Source of the DNA: Phycisphaerales bacterium
GTDB lineage: Bacteria; Planctomycetota; Phycisphaerae; Phycisphaerales; UBA1924
Length of the DNA: 24,627 nt
Direction of reading: 5' to 3'
Assembly (NCBI GenBank): GCA_003511945.1
Contig: DOJA01000342.1
Coordinates: 313-24,939, forward strand
This document shows positions 15,289-23,495 of this stretch, in pieces (within the stretch, counting starts at the first letter, position 1; every line of letters begins with the position of its first letter). A model generated the notes under the pieces. The model had not been told where the DNA came from. It searched no databases and saw only the letters and a program-made list of their open reading frames with translations. The translations under genes were made by a program, and so were the position numbers.

Positions 15289-16854
15289 ATGAGCACCCCA
15301 GTCGTCAAGCCCGACTCGAGCAGCCCGGGCGCGCCCGCCAAGGGAGGCATGCAGAAGATTCTGGATGTCGTCGAGCGGGTCGGGAACAAGGTCCCGCACC
15401 CCGCCCTGATCTTCCTTTTCCTGATTGTCCTCGTCGTGATCCTCTCGCAGATTCTGCACATGGCCGGCGCGTCGGTCACCGCGGAGATCATCAACCCCGA
15501 GACCCACGAGCCCGAGGCCACGACCATCGCGGCCCGGAGTCTCGTCACCGCCGACGGCATCCGGTTCATCTACACCTCGCTCATCCCGAACTTCATGAGC
15601 TTCACGGCGGTGGGGCTGATGATCGTCGCCATGGTGGGCGCCGGCGTCGCCGAGGAAGCGGGCCTGGTCAAGGCCCTGATCCGGAAGCTCGTGATGGTCT
15701 CGCCGCGCTGGGCCATCACCTACATCCTTGTGTTCGTCGGCATCCTGTCGAGCATCGCCGCGGACGCCGGGTACCTCGTCCTGGTCCCCCTCGCGGGCGC
15801 CGCGTTCCTGTCCGTCGGGCGCCACCCGCTCGCGGGGCTCGCGGCGGGGTTCGCCGCGGTCGCCGGGGCGTTCACCGTCAACATGCTCATCAAGCCGCTC
15901 GACGCGGTGCTGACGGAGTTCACCAACGACGCCATCCACATGGTCGATCCCAGCACCTCGATCGGACTGACCGCCAACCTGTGGTTCTCCGTCGCGTCGG
16001 TCATCCTGCTGACATTCGTCGTGACGCTCATCACCGAGCGGGTCATCGAGCCGCGGCTCGGAACCTACTCCGGCGAGAAGCCCGAGGACGCGGAGAACAC
16101 GGTCTCCCCGGAGGAGGCCCGGGGCCTGCGCTTCGCCCTCGTCGGCCTGCTCGGCGTCATCGGGTTCTTCGGCGTCCTGTGCGTCCCCTCCTGGGGTCCC
16201 CTCCGCGATCCGAGCACCGGCGCGGTCATCGGCGACTCGCCGTTCATGAACGGCCTGATCGCCGTCATCATGGTGCTGTTCCTGGTGACCGGGGCGGCGT
16301 TCGGCTTCGGATCCCGCAAGTTCACCAATGTCACGGATGTGGTGAAGGCCATGGAGAAGGCCATCTCGGGCCTCGGAGGCCTGATCTTCCTGCTCCTGAT
16401 CATCTCCCAGTTCATCGCGTACTTCAACTACTCCAACCTCGGAACCCTGATGGCCCTGAGCATGGCCGACATGCTCAAGAGCGCGAACATCGGCCCGCTC
16501 TGGCTGCTGCTGGGGTTCATCGTGGTGGTCGCGATCATCGATCTGCTCATCACCGGCGCCATCGCCAAGTGGGCGATCTTCGCCCCGATCTTCGTGCCGC
16601 TCCTGGTCCGGCTCGGCGTGGACCCGGAGGCGGTGCTCGCGGCGTACCGGATCGCGGACTCGCCCATGAACGCGATCACGCCGCTCAACGCCTACTTCGT
16701 GCTCGCGGTCACCATCGCGCAGAAGTACAACAAGGAGGCCGGCGTGGGCACGGTCGTCGCGCTGATGCTGCCCTATGTCGGCCTCATGTTCCTGGCCTGG
16801 ACCGTCCTCTTCGTCGCGTGGTTCGTGCTCGGGCTGCCTTGGGGCCTGAATTGA
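15289..16854 (+). CDS. AbgT-family transporter (p-aminobenzoyl-glutamate / small peptide type)
   Basis: A 521-residue inner-membrane protein of normal AbgT length. The start is set by GAGGA (15277-15281), 7 nt before the ATG. Family marks in order are VERVGNKVPHPALIFLFLI, IRFIYTSLIPNFMSFTAVGLM, ILSSIAADAGYLVLVPLAG, VNMLIKPLDAVLTEFTNDA, GLGGLIFLLLIISQFIAYFNYSN split across the hairpin, and ADSPMNAITPLNAYFVLAV near the end. Family knowledge: E. coli AbgT imports p-aminobenzoyl-glutamate, while some relatives act in antimetabolite efflux. The next gene encodes an M20 hydrolase. In E. coli the AbgA/AbgB hydrolases of the same superfamily accompany AbgT, so import of a glutamyl conjugate or dipeptide followed by hydrolysis is a reasonable inference. 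Confidence 0.92.
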   Translation: MSTPVVKPDSSSPGAPAKGGMQKILDVVERVGNKVPHPALIFLFLIVLVVILSQILHMAGASVTAEIINPETHEPEATTIAARSLVTADGIRFIYTSLIPNFMSFTAVGLMIVAMVGAGVAEEAGLVKALIRKLVMVSPRWAITYILVFVGILSSIAADAGYLVLVPLAGAAFLSVGRHPLAGLAAGFAAVAGAFTVNMLIKPLDAVLTEFTNDAIHMVDPSTSIGLTANLWFSVASVILLTFVVTLITERVIEPRLGTYSGEKPEDAENTVSPEEARGLRFALVGLLGVIGFFGVLCVPSWGPLRDPSTGAVIGDSPFMNGLIAVIMVLFLVTGAAFGFGSRKFTNVTDVVKAMEKAISGLGGLIFLLLIISQFIAYFNYSNLGTLMALSMADMLKSANIGPLWLLLGFIVVVAIIDLLITGAIAKWAIFAPIFVPLLVRLGVDPEAVLAAYRIADSPMNAITPLNAYFVLAVTIAQKYNKEAGVGTVVALMLPYVGLMFLAWTVLFVAWFVLGLPWGLN

Positions 16855-16942
16855 CCGAGTCGACCTATGGCGACCGAGTGTTTCCCGGATTCAACCACCG
16901 ATGCACGCCGCCCCGGGGCATGCGAGAAGCAAGGATCAGCCG

Positions 16943-18154
16943 ATGCCCGCTTCCAAGCCGCCCGTCAATGTGAAGTCCGCCGAGGATCGCCTGATGCGCT
17001 ACCTGGCCATCGAGGGAGTCAGCGGCGAGGAGCAGGACATCGCCGCCGCAGTCGTGGCCGACCTCAAGGCGCTCGGCGTGCCCGCGTCGGCGATCAAGTA
17101 CGACACGGCCCACAAGCGCATCCCCCTGCCCACGCAGACCGGGAATCTCTTTGTCAACCTCCCCGGCACGCCCGGGCGCAAGGGCCCGCGCCTCGCGTTC
17201 GCAACGCACCTGGACACGGTCCCGCTCTGCGCCGGGGCCAAGCCCAAGCGCGTGGGGAAGAAGATCGTGCCTGCGGGAAAGACCGCACTGGGCGGCGACA
17301 ACCGCACCGGGTGCGCCGTCCTGGTCACGCTCGCCGAGACGCTCATCAGGAACAAGCTCCCCCATCCTCCGATCACCCTCGTGTTCACCGTCCGCGAAGA
17401 GAGCGGCCTGCAGGGCGCGCGCTTCATGGACACCAAGTTCCTGGGCAAGGCCGCGATGTGCTTCAATGTCGACTCGAAGGTCCCCGCGGACCTGATCACG
17501 GGCGCGGTGGGCGCCGAGCGGTGGGATGTCGAGATCGAGGGCAAGGCCTCGCACGCGGGGGTGGCGCCGGAGAAGGGCATCTCCTCGATGCTCGTGGCCT
17601 CCCTCGCGCTCGCCGAGGCCCGGCGCGGAGGGTGGTTCGGCAAGGTCGTGAAGGGCACGAAGCGCGGGACCAGCAACCCGGGCATCTTCTCCGGCAGGGA
17701 CGGGAGGCCCGCCGGCAACGCCACCAATGTCGTCACCGACTATGTCCATGTCCGGGGCGAGACCCGCAGCGCCGACGCCAGGTTCGCCGCCAGGATCACC
17801 GCCGCCTACAAGGCTGCCTTCATCAAGGCCGGCAAGGAAGTGAAGGACGACACGGGCGGAACGGCCAAGGTGAAGTTCCAGGGGCGCTCCGAGTACCCGC
17901 CGTTCCGCATGCCCGACAACGCCCCCGCGGTGCAGCACGCCATCCGGGCGGCGAGGTCCATGGGCCTCCAGCCCCGGACGCTCTTCTCCAACGGCGGGCT
18001 CGATGCCAACTGGTTCGCGAAGTACAACCTTCCCACCGTCACGATCGGCGCGGGCCAGCACGACATCCACACAGTGAAGGAGTATGTGTACCTGCCCGAG
18101 TTCGCGGACGGGTGCCGGCTGGCCGTCGCGCTGGCGACGCTCGATCAGGGGTGA
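16943..18154 (+). CDS. M20-family metallopeptidase, PepT-like
   Basis: A 403-residue cytoplasmic di-zinc peptidase. The start is ATG 16943, with AAGGA (16931-16935) 7 nt upstream. An in-frame ATG at 16901 would add an unlikely His/Ala/Arg leader. Metal and catalytic residues are all visible: H89 and D91 in THLDTVP, D119 in LGGDNRTG, the E152-E153 pair in VREESGLQG, D177 in NVDSK, and a terminal histidine in GQHDIHTVKEY. KASHAG (residues 201-206) is the family dimerisation-domain motif. The arrangement fits tripeptidase/PepT-like members of M20 better than AbgA/AbgB. It lies 88 nt after the AbgT gene, so it probably cleaves what that transporter brings in. No signal peptide is present. Confidence 0.9.
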   Translation: MPASKPPVNVKSAEDRLMRYLAIEGVSGEEQDIAAAVVADLKALGVPASAIKYDTAHKRIPLPTQTGNLFVNLPGTPGRKGPRLAFATHLDTVPLCAGAKPKRVGKKIVPAGKTALGGDNRTGCAVLVTLAETLIRNKLPHPPITLVFTVREESGLQGARFMDTKFLGKAAMCFNVDSKVPADLITGAVGAERWDVEIEGKASHAGVAPEKGISSMLVASLALAEARRGGWFGKVVKGTKRGTSNPGIFSGRDGRPAGNATNVVTDYVHVRGETRSADARFAARITAAYKAAFIKAGKEVKDDTGGTAKVKFQGRSEYPPFRMPDNAPAVQHAIRAARSMGLQPRTLFSNGGLDANWFAKYNLPTVTIGAGQHDIHTVKEYVYLPEFADGCRLAVALATLDQG

Positions 18155-18294
18155 TGCCGCCCCGGCTCGGGCGCCCGCAGTCCGCGACCGACCTCGGCGC
18201 TCCAGTCCACCAGTGAGGCCGCTCCGCGAGCGGGTCCACCCGCGCATCGGTTGGTCGACTCCCGTTGGCGCCCTGCATTGAACCGGTGTTCTGC

Positions 18295-18300
18295 TACCTT
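18295..18300 (+). promoter_or_regulatory. Candidate -10 hexamer of the glutaminase gene
   Basis: TACCTT followed by TGG lies in the 220-nt gap (18155-18374) between the peptidase and the glutaminase, 74 nt before the ATG. The wide gap suggests a separate promoter for the second half of the cluster. A small CCGCT/AGCGG stem near 18213-18230 is the only other structure noticed in the gap. Confidence 0.25.
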
Positions 18301-18374
18301 TGGCCGCATTCCCAGGCGTCGCGGGTCGGCGCGGCGAGAAGCTCGGCCGGCCAGGGGGACAGGATCGAGCGCCC

Positions 18375-19373
18375 ATGGTTACACGCCCAGAGACGCCCGG
18401 CTGGCCATCGACAATCTCGACCGGCCATCTGCCCGCTGCCGAAGCGGTCCGCGCGCTGCTGACGGAGGCGCACGAGGCCTACCGCAACAACACCGAGGGC
18501 ACGGTCGCGGACTACATCCCCGCGCTCGCTCGCGTGCCGGCGCACCTGTTCGGGATTTGTGTCGCCGGCGTCAGCGGGAACCTGCACGAGGTCGGCGACA
18601 CCGAGCACGAGTTCTCGATCCAGAGCGTCTCCAAGCCCTTCGTGTTCGCGCTGGTGTGCCAGGAGGTCGGCGAGGAAGAGGCCAGGGCCCGGCTCGGCGT
18701 GAACGCCACCGGCCTCCCCTTCAACTCCGTCATGGCGATCGAGCTGAACCAGGCACGCACCATGAACCCCATGGTGAACGCCGGTGCGATCGCCGCGACC
18801 TCCCTCGTTCCCGGCGCATCCGCGGACGCCAAGTGGGAGTTCATCCGCCACGGGCTCTCCCGGTTCGCGGGGCGCCCATTGTCCCTCAACACCGAGGTGT
18901 ACAAGTCCGAGGCGGCTACCAACCTCCGCAACCGGGGGATCGCCAAGCTGCTCGAGGGCTACGAGCGCATGTACTTCGATGCGCTCGCGGCCACCGATGT
19001 CTACACCAGGCAGTGCTCGCTGAACATCAACGCCCGAGACCTCGCGGTCATGGGCGCGACCCTCGCCGACGGCGGCGTGAACCCCGTCACACGCGAACGC
19101 GTCGTCGATCCATCCGTCTGCACGCGGGTGCTCGCGGTCCTCGCCACCGCGGGGCTCTACGAGCAGTCGGGCGACTGGCTCTACGACATCGGCCTGCCGG
19201 GCAAGAGCGGCGTGGGGGGCGGGATCTTCACCGTCGCGCCCGGGAAGGGCGGGCTGGGCGTGTTCGCGCCGCTCCTCGACGGAGCCGGCAACTCCGTGAA
19301 GGGCCGGCTCGTCTCCAGGTTCCTTTCTGAGCGATTGGGCCTCAATCTGTTCGCGTCCAGGCCGGAGATCTGA
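18375..19373 (+). CDS. glsA: Glutaminase (GlsA-type)
   Basis: Converts glutamine to glutamate and ammonia; a cytoplasmic, serine-dependent enzyme with the penicillin-binding-protein fold. It has 332 residues from ATG 18375, slightly longer than the common ~310, with an extra N-terminal segment. The frame is open upstream to a TTG at 18300 with no coding character. Family motifs: GTVADYIPALARV, the catalytic S84-x-x-K87 in IQSVSKPF, TGLPFNS, the MNPMVNAGAIA block, YKSEAATNLRNRGIAKLL, NINARDLAVMGATLADGGVNP, and GLPGKSGVGGGIFTVAPGKGGLGVFAPLLD. All expected active-site segments are present, so it should be functional. It is followed after 63 nt by an MFS permease, then by an asparaginase, which supports a joint amide-catabolic role. 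Confidence 0.96.
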   Translation: MVTRPETPGWPSTISTGHLPAAEAVRALLTEAHEAYRNNTEGTVADYIPALARVPAHLFGICVAGVSGNLHEVGDTEHEFSIQSVSKPFVFALVCQEVGEEEARARLGVNATGLPFNSVMAIELNQARTMNPMVNAGAIAATSLVPGASADAKWEFIRHGLSRFAGRPLSLNTEVYKSEAATNLRNRGIAKLLEGYERMYFDALAATDVYTRQCSLNINARDLAVMGATLADGGVNPVTRERVVDPSVCTRVLAVLATAGLYEQSGDWLYDIGLPGKSGVGGGIFTVAPGKGGLGVFAPLLDGAGNSVKGRLVSRFLSERLGLNLFASRPEI

Positions 19374-19436
19374 TCGGACCTTCACGCGCGGCGTGGGCAT
19401 CGGGCGAACACGCCGCCAACTCCAGGAGTGGCAGCC

Positions 19437-21074
19437 ATGTCGTCATCCCGTGCCCCGGCGCCAGCACAGAGCAGCGAAGAGCGCGCCTCGTGGGTCCCCA
19501 TGATCGTCATCGCGATGGGTCAGGCGCTCATGTCCTTCAATGTCGCCGCCATCCCTGTTTCCATGGGCGGCATGGTCAAGAGCTTCAATACGCCCCCGAC
19601 AACCGTCGGCACCGCCATCGTGATGTACTCACTGGGCGTCTCCGGGTTCGTGATGCTCGGCGCCAAGCTCGGGCAGCGGTTCGGCTCCAAACGCTTCTTC
19701 CAGGTCGCCACCGGCCTGTTCCTGGGGGCGATGGTCCTGATGGTCATCAGCCCGCGTGCCGAGGTCATGCTGGCGGCCCAGGGGCTCGCGGGGTTCGCCG
19801 GCGCTTCGCTCGTCCCGTCGCTCGTGGCCCTGATCGCCAATCACTACCGGGGCAGGCAGCAGGCCCAGGCCGTCGGGTGGCTCGGCTCGGCCCGCGCGAT
19901 CGCGGGCGTGCTGGCCTTTGTCATCGTCGGATTCGTCGCCGCGATCAACTGGCGCTTTGCGTTCGGCCTCCTGATCGTCCACGCCGCCGCGATCCTGCTG
20001 CTCAGTTTCAAGCTCAAGCCATCGCCGCCGCGCCCTGAAGTGAAGATCGACGCGATCGGCGTGGTCCTGGCCGCCGTGGGGATCATCTCCGTCGCCTTCG
20101 GCTTCAACAACCTCCGCGGATGGGGTGCGCTGCTGGCCCGACCGGGCGCGCCGTTCGACATCCTCGGGCTCTCGCCCGCGATCGTCCTGATCGGTTTCGG
20201 CGTCATGACCGTGATGGCGTTCTTCGTGTGGTCGCACAAGCGGGCCGCCGGCGGCAGAACCCCGCTGCTCGCCCTCGAAGTCGTCGACTCCCCGAAGGAG
20301 TGGGCCGCCGTCGTGTGCCTGTTCGCGATCGTCGCTATGGAGGGCGCGATCAACTTCTCCGTGCCCCTGTACACCCAGATCGTGCAGGGCCGGTCCTCGA
20401 TGCAGACCTCCATCGCCATGATGCCCTTCATGCTGACGGTGTTCTTCACCGCCATCCTGATTGTTCGGCTCTACGCCCGATTCCCGCCGCGCACCATCGC
20501 ACGGGCGGCGTTCATCCTGGTCGCCGTCGGCGCCGCGTGGCTGGCGTTCGTGGTCCGCAACGAGTGGAGCACGGCGCCGGTCATCATCGGCCTGATCACC
20601 GTCGGGCTGGGCCAGGGGGCCTTGGTCACCCTGCTCTTCAATGTGCTCGTCACATCCTCGCCCAGGGAACTCGCGGGCGATGTGGGCTCTCTCCGCGGCG
20701 TGACGCAGAACCTCGCCGCCGCCGTCGGGACTGCGGTCATCGGCGCGCTGCTCGTCGCCGTGCTCAGCTCCCTCGTCGTGAGCAATCTCGCGAGCAACCC
20801 GGTGCTGACTCCCCGGCTCCAGGCCGAGCTCGCTCTCGACAGCATCAACTTCGTCAGCAACGACCGTCTCAAGAGCGCGCTCGAAGCGACCAGCGCAACC
20901 CCCGAGCAGGTCGCGGAGGCGGTCGCCGTCAACACCGACGCCCGCGTCCGGGCCCTCAAGATCGGCTTCCTGCTCATGTCGGGGCTCGCCCTGCTCGCGG
21001 TGGTCCCCTGCTCGTGGCTGCCCAACTACAGGCCCGACGAGATCCCCGCCGATCCGAAGCCCAGGAAGTCCTGA
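19437..21074 (+). CDS. MFS transporter, DHA2-like 14-TM type
   Basis: A 545-residue inner-membrane permease. CAGGAG (19423-19428) sits 8 nt before ATG 19437; a GTG at 19428 overlaps that site and is less likely. About fourteen hydrophobic segments are seen. The loop GAKLGQRFGSKRFF is the MFS motif A position, and GAVGWLGSARAIAG-like residues (WLGSARAIAGVLAFVIVGF) correspond to the antiporter motif C region. Known DHA2 members are drug:H+ antiporters, but amino acid transporters also occur in the wider superfamily. Its position between glutaminase and asparaginase suggests an amide, acidic amino acid or related compound as cargo; this is inference from context. It probably belongs to one transcript with the asparaginase, 27 nt downstream. 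Confidence 0.85.
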   Translation: MSSSRAPAPAQSSEERASWVPMIVIAMGQALMSFNVAAIPVSMGGMVKSFNTPPTTVGTAIVMYSLGVSGFVMLGAKLGQRFGSKRFFQVATGLFLGAMVLMVISPRAEVMLAAQGLAGFAGASLVPSLVALIANHYRGRQQAQAVGWLGSARAIAGVLAFVIVGFVAAINWRFAFGLLIVHAAAILLLSFKLKPSPPRPEVKIDAIGVVLAAVGIISVAFGFNNLRGWGALLARPGAPFDILGLSPAIVLIGFGVMTVMAFFVWSHKRAAGGRTPLLALEVVDSPKEWAAVVCLFAIVAMEGAINFSVPLYTQIVQGRSSMQTSIAMMPFMLTVFFTAILIVRLYARFPPRTIARAAFILVAVGAAWLAFVVRNEWSTAPVIIGLITVGLGQGALVTLLFNVLVTSSPRELAGDVGSLRGVTQNLAAAVGTAVIGALLVAVLSSLVVSNLASNPVLTPRLQAELALDSINFVSNDRLKSALEATSATPEQVAEAVAVNTDARVRALKIGFLLMSGLALLAVVPCSWLPNYRPDEIPADPKPRKS

Positions 21075-21101
21075 TCGACCGCCCGCATCGGAGTCCGCTC
21101 G

Positions 21102-22091
21102 ATGGCTCTTCCCCGACTGCTCTTCCTGTCCCTCGGCGGCACCATCACCATGGTGCCGACCGACTCCGCCTCCGGCGGCATCGCGCCCAAGCTCGGCGCC
21201 GCCGAACTGGTCGCCTCCGTCCCCGCGCTCGCACAGACCGCCTCCATCGAGGCGCGATCCCCCTTCAAGCTCCCCAGCCCCTCACTGACCATCGCCAACC
21301 TCATCGAGGTCGCACGGACGATCAACGAATCCTTCGCAGCCGGGTTCGACGGCGCCGTCGTGATCCAGGGCACCGACACGATCGAGGAGTCCGCGTTCAT
21401 CCTCGACCTGCTCGTCCCCGGCGACAAGCCCGTCGTCATCACAGGCGCCATGCGCGGCGCCGATGCGCCCGGGGCCGACGGACCGGCCAACCTCCTCGCC
21501 GCCGCACGGGTGGGCGCTTCCGCCGATGCCCGCGCGCTGGGCGCCCTCGCGGTGCTCAACTACGACATCCACGCGGCCCGCTTCGTGCAGAAGTCGCACA
21601 CCGCCCTGCCCTCCGCCTTCCTTTCTCCGCTCGTTGGCGCGCTGGGGGTCGTCGCGGAGGGCCGTCCACGCTTCTACGCCCGCATCGCGCGCAATCCCTG
21701 CCTGCCGATCGACGCCGGACCGCCGGGACCGATCGCGCTCGTCAAAGTCCCGATGGGCGACGACGGCCGCCAACTGAAGTCGCTGCCCGACCTCGGGTTC
21801 GTCGGCGCTGTCATCGAGGCCATGGGCGCCGGACATGTCCACGCCGATGTCGCCCCCATCCTCGCCGAGCTCGCCGCGAAGATTCCCGTCGTGCTCGCCT
21901 CCCGCTCCATGACCGGCCCCGTCTTCGAAGCAACCTACGGCTACCCCGGCGGCGAGATCGACCTCATCAACCGGGGCCTCATCCCATCCGGGTACCTCTC
22001 CGGGCTCAAGGCCCGACTGCTGCTCGGTCTCGCGCTCCGCGCCGGGAGCGATCGCGCCAGGATCCGCGAAGCGTTCCGGCCCTACCAGTAA
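21102..22091 (+). CDS. L-asparaginase (type I/II asparaginase-glutaminase family)
   Basis: Hydrolyses asparagine to aspartate and ammonia. It has 329 residues, a normal length, with GGAG (21090-21093) 8 nt upstream. Catalytic features: the first threonine T14 in LSLGGTITM; T91-D92 in IQGTDTIEE; the lysine K164 in RFVQKSHTALPSAFLSP; and the conserved MRGADAPGADGPANL block. The C-terminal domain contains GAVIEAMGAGHVHADV and SRSMTGPVFEATYGYPGG, the usual intersubunit region. There is no signal peptide, so it is cytoplasmic as in type I enzymes. With the glutaminase two genes upstream it forms a matched pair of amidases. Some glutaminase side activity is common in the family and cannot be judged here. 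Confidence 0.94.
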   Translation: MALPRLLFLSLGGTITMVPTDSASGGIAPKLGAAELVASVPALAQTASIEARSPFKLPSPSLTIANLIEVARTINESFAAGFDGAVVIQGTDTIEESAFILDLLVPGDKPVVITGAMRGADAPGADGPANLLAAARVGASADARALGALAVLNYDIHAARFVQKSHTALPSAFLSPLVGALGVVAEGRPRFYARIARNPCLPIDAGPPGPIALVKVPMGDDGRQLKSLPDLGFVGAVIEAMGAGHVHADVAPILAELAAKIPVVLASRSMTGPVFEATYGYPGGEIDLINRGLIPSGYLSGLKARLLLGLALRAGSDRARIREAFRPYQ

Positions 22092-22136
22092 TCCCCACCC
22101 GAACACGACCGTCCGGCCAGTCATCGGAGAACGCCC

Positions 22137-23495
22137 ATGCGGCATGTCACGAGCACCCTGGAGTTCCTGCTCATCGCGGCGCTCGCCGCTCAGCCCGCGT
22201 GGGCACACCAGCCGGCCCCCGCCGCGGACACCCCGGAACAACCCGCCGATTCTCCCGTGGAGGCCACCGATCCGGAGTCGGTCACCCTCGCCGAGAAGAG
22301 GGGACTCCACTTCAACCCGTTCGATTACGAGACCGCCTTCTCCCCCGGCGAAAGCGAGACGAGCCCCACCGTCGAGATGGACGAGATCGGCGCCCCGCAC
22401 ACCGCCCTGCTGAACATCCCATGGCTCGATGCGCCCTTCAACGCGGCCACGAAGTGGCTCGACCGGCTCGATGCCGACACCGGCCTGCGCCTGCGCTTCG
22501 CCGCCACCTTCGTCTTCCAACAGGCCTCCGGCGGCCCGGGCGATCGCTCCGCCGGCGCCGGCGACATCGACATCATGGCCGCCTGGACTCTCCTCGGGCG
22601 CGGCACGCTGAACACCGGGCGCCTCATCGTCACCGGCGAGTACCGCTTCAAGGCCGGCGAGGTCACGCCCAACGCGCTCCGCGACGAGATCGGCTCACTC
22701 CAGCGCACCGCGGGCGGCTTCAACGACCGCGGGTGGGCCCAGCGCGACTTCCACTGGGTCCAGCGCCTCTTCGAAGGCAAGCTCCGGCTCCTCGTCGGCC
22801 GCTCGGATGTGTCCGACTATGTCGGCGCCCACCGCCTCCAGAGCATCAACAACTCCTTCCTCAACCGCCAGTTCTCGGCCAACTCAACCACCAACTTCCC
22901 CGCCGGCCACACCGCCTCCGCCGGCCTCTCCGTCCGCCCCATCGACGAGTTCTACGCCACCGGCGGCATCGCCAACGCCTACGGCTCGTCGACCAACGCC
23001 AACTGGGACACCATCGACGAGGGCGACTACTTCTACTTCGGCGAGGTCGGCTTCACCCCCACCATCGACGGCCTGGGCTCCGGCCGTTACGCCCTCTTCG
23101 TCTGGCACATGGCCGAACGATCCCTCGACAACCTGCCCGACGACTCCGGGTTCTCTGTGATCCTCGAGCAGGACATCACCCCCAACCTCCACCTCTTCGC
23201 CCGCTACGGATGGTCCGACGAGGGCTCCACCGGCATCAAGTCCGCGGGAGAAGGCGGCATCGGCTACCGGGGGCTCTTCGGCTCCCCCGACAACCTGACC
23301 GGCGTCGCCATCGGAGTCTCCGAGCCCACCAACAGCGATCGGCGCAACGAAACCAATGTCGAGGCCTTCCAGCGCTTCCAGCTCACGCAGTTCTCGCAGC
23401 TGACCCTCGGCATCCAGGGCATCTTCGATCCGAGCAACGCCCCCGACGACGACGCCATCGCCGTCTTCGGCCTCCGCCTCCGGGTCGAGTTCTGA
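22137..23495 (+). CDS. OprB-like carbohydrate-selective porin family protein
   Basis: A 452-residue outer-membrane beta-barrel. GGAGA (22126-22130) lies 6 nt before the ATG. Residues 1-23 are a signal peptide with probable cleavage at AWA|H. A Pro/Ala/Asp-rich linker follows, then alternating beta-strand segments: LRLRFAATFVFQQASGG, TGRLIVTGEYRFKAGE, LLVGRSDVSDYVGAHRLQSI and YFYFGEVGFTP. The chain ends in DDDAIAVFGLRLRVEF with a terminal phenylalanine, as expected for barrel insertion. OprB relatives pass sugars, but specificity varies widely. Placed last after two amidases and permeases, it may supply the outer-membrane step for the same nutrients. The stop codon lies at the exact border of the IS630 element. 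Confidence 0.85.
   Translation: MRHVTSTLEFLLIAALAAQPAWAHQPAPAADTPEQPADSPVEATDPESVTLAEKRGLHFNPFDYETAFSPGESETSPTVEMDEIGAPHTALLNIPWLDAPFNAATKWLDRLDADTGLRLRFAATFVFQQASGGPGDRSAGAGDIDIMAAWTLLGRGTLNTGRLIVTGEYRFKAGEVTPNALRDEIGSLQRTAGGFNDRGWAQRDFHWVQRLFEGKLRLLVGRSDVSDYVGAHRLQSINNSFLNRQFSANSTTNFPAGHTASAGLSVRPIDEFYATGGIANAYGSSTNANWDTIDEGDYFYFGEVGFTPTIDGLGSGRYALFVWHMAERSLDNLPDDSGFSVILEQDITPNLHLFARYGWSDEGSTGIKSAGEGGIGYRGLFGSPDNLTGVAIGVSEPTNSDRRNETNVEAFQRFQLTQFSQLTLGIQGIFDPSNAPDDDAIAVFGLRLRVEF

Noticed and set aside
18278..18283. TTGAAC as a -35 box for the glutaminase gene
   Set aside because: The spacing to the TACCTT candidate -10 is only 11 nt, too short for a normal sigma-70 promoter.
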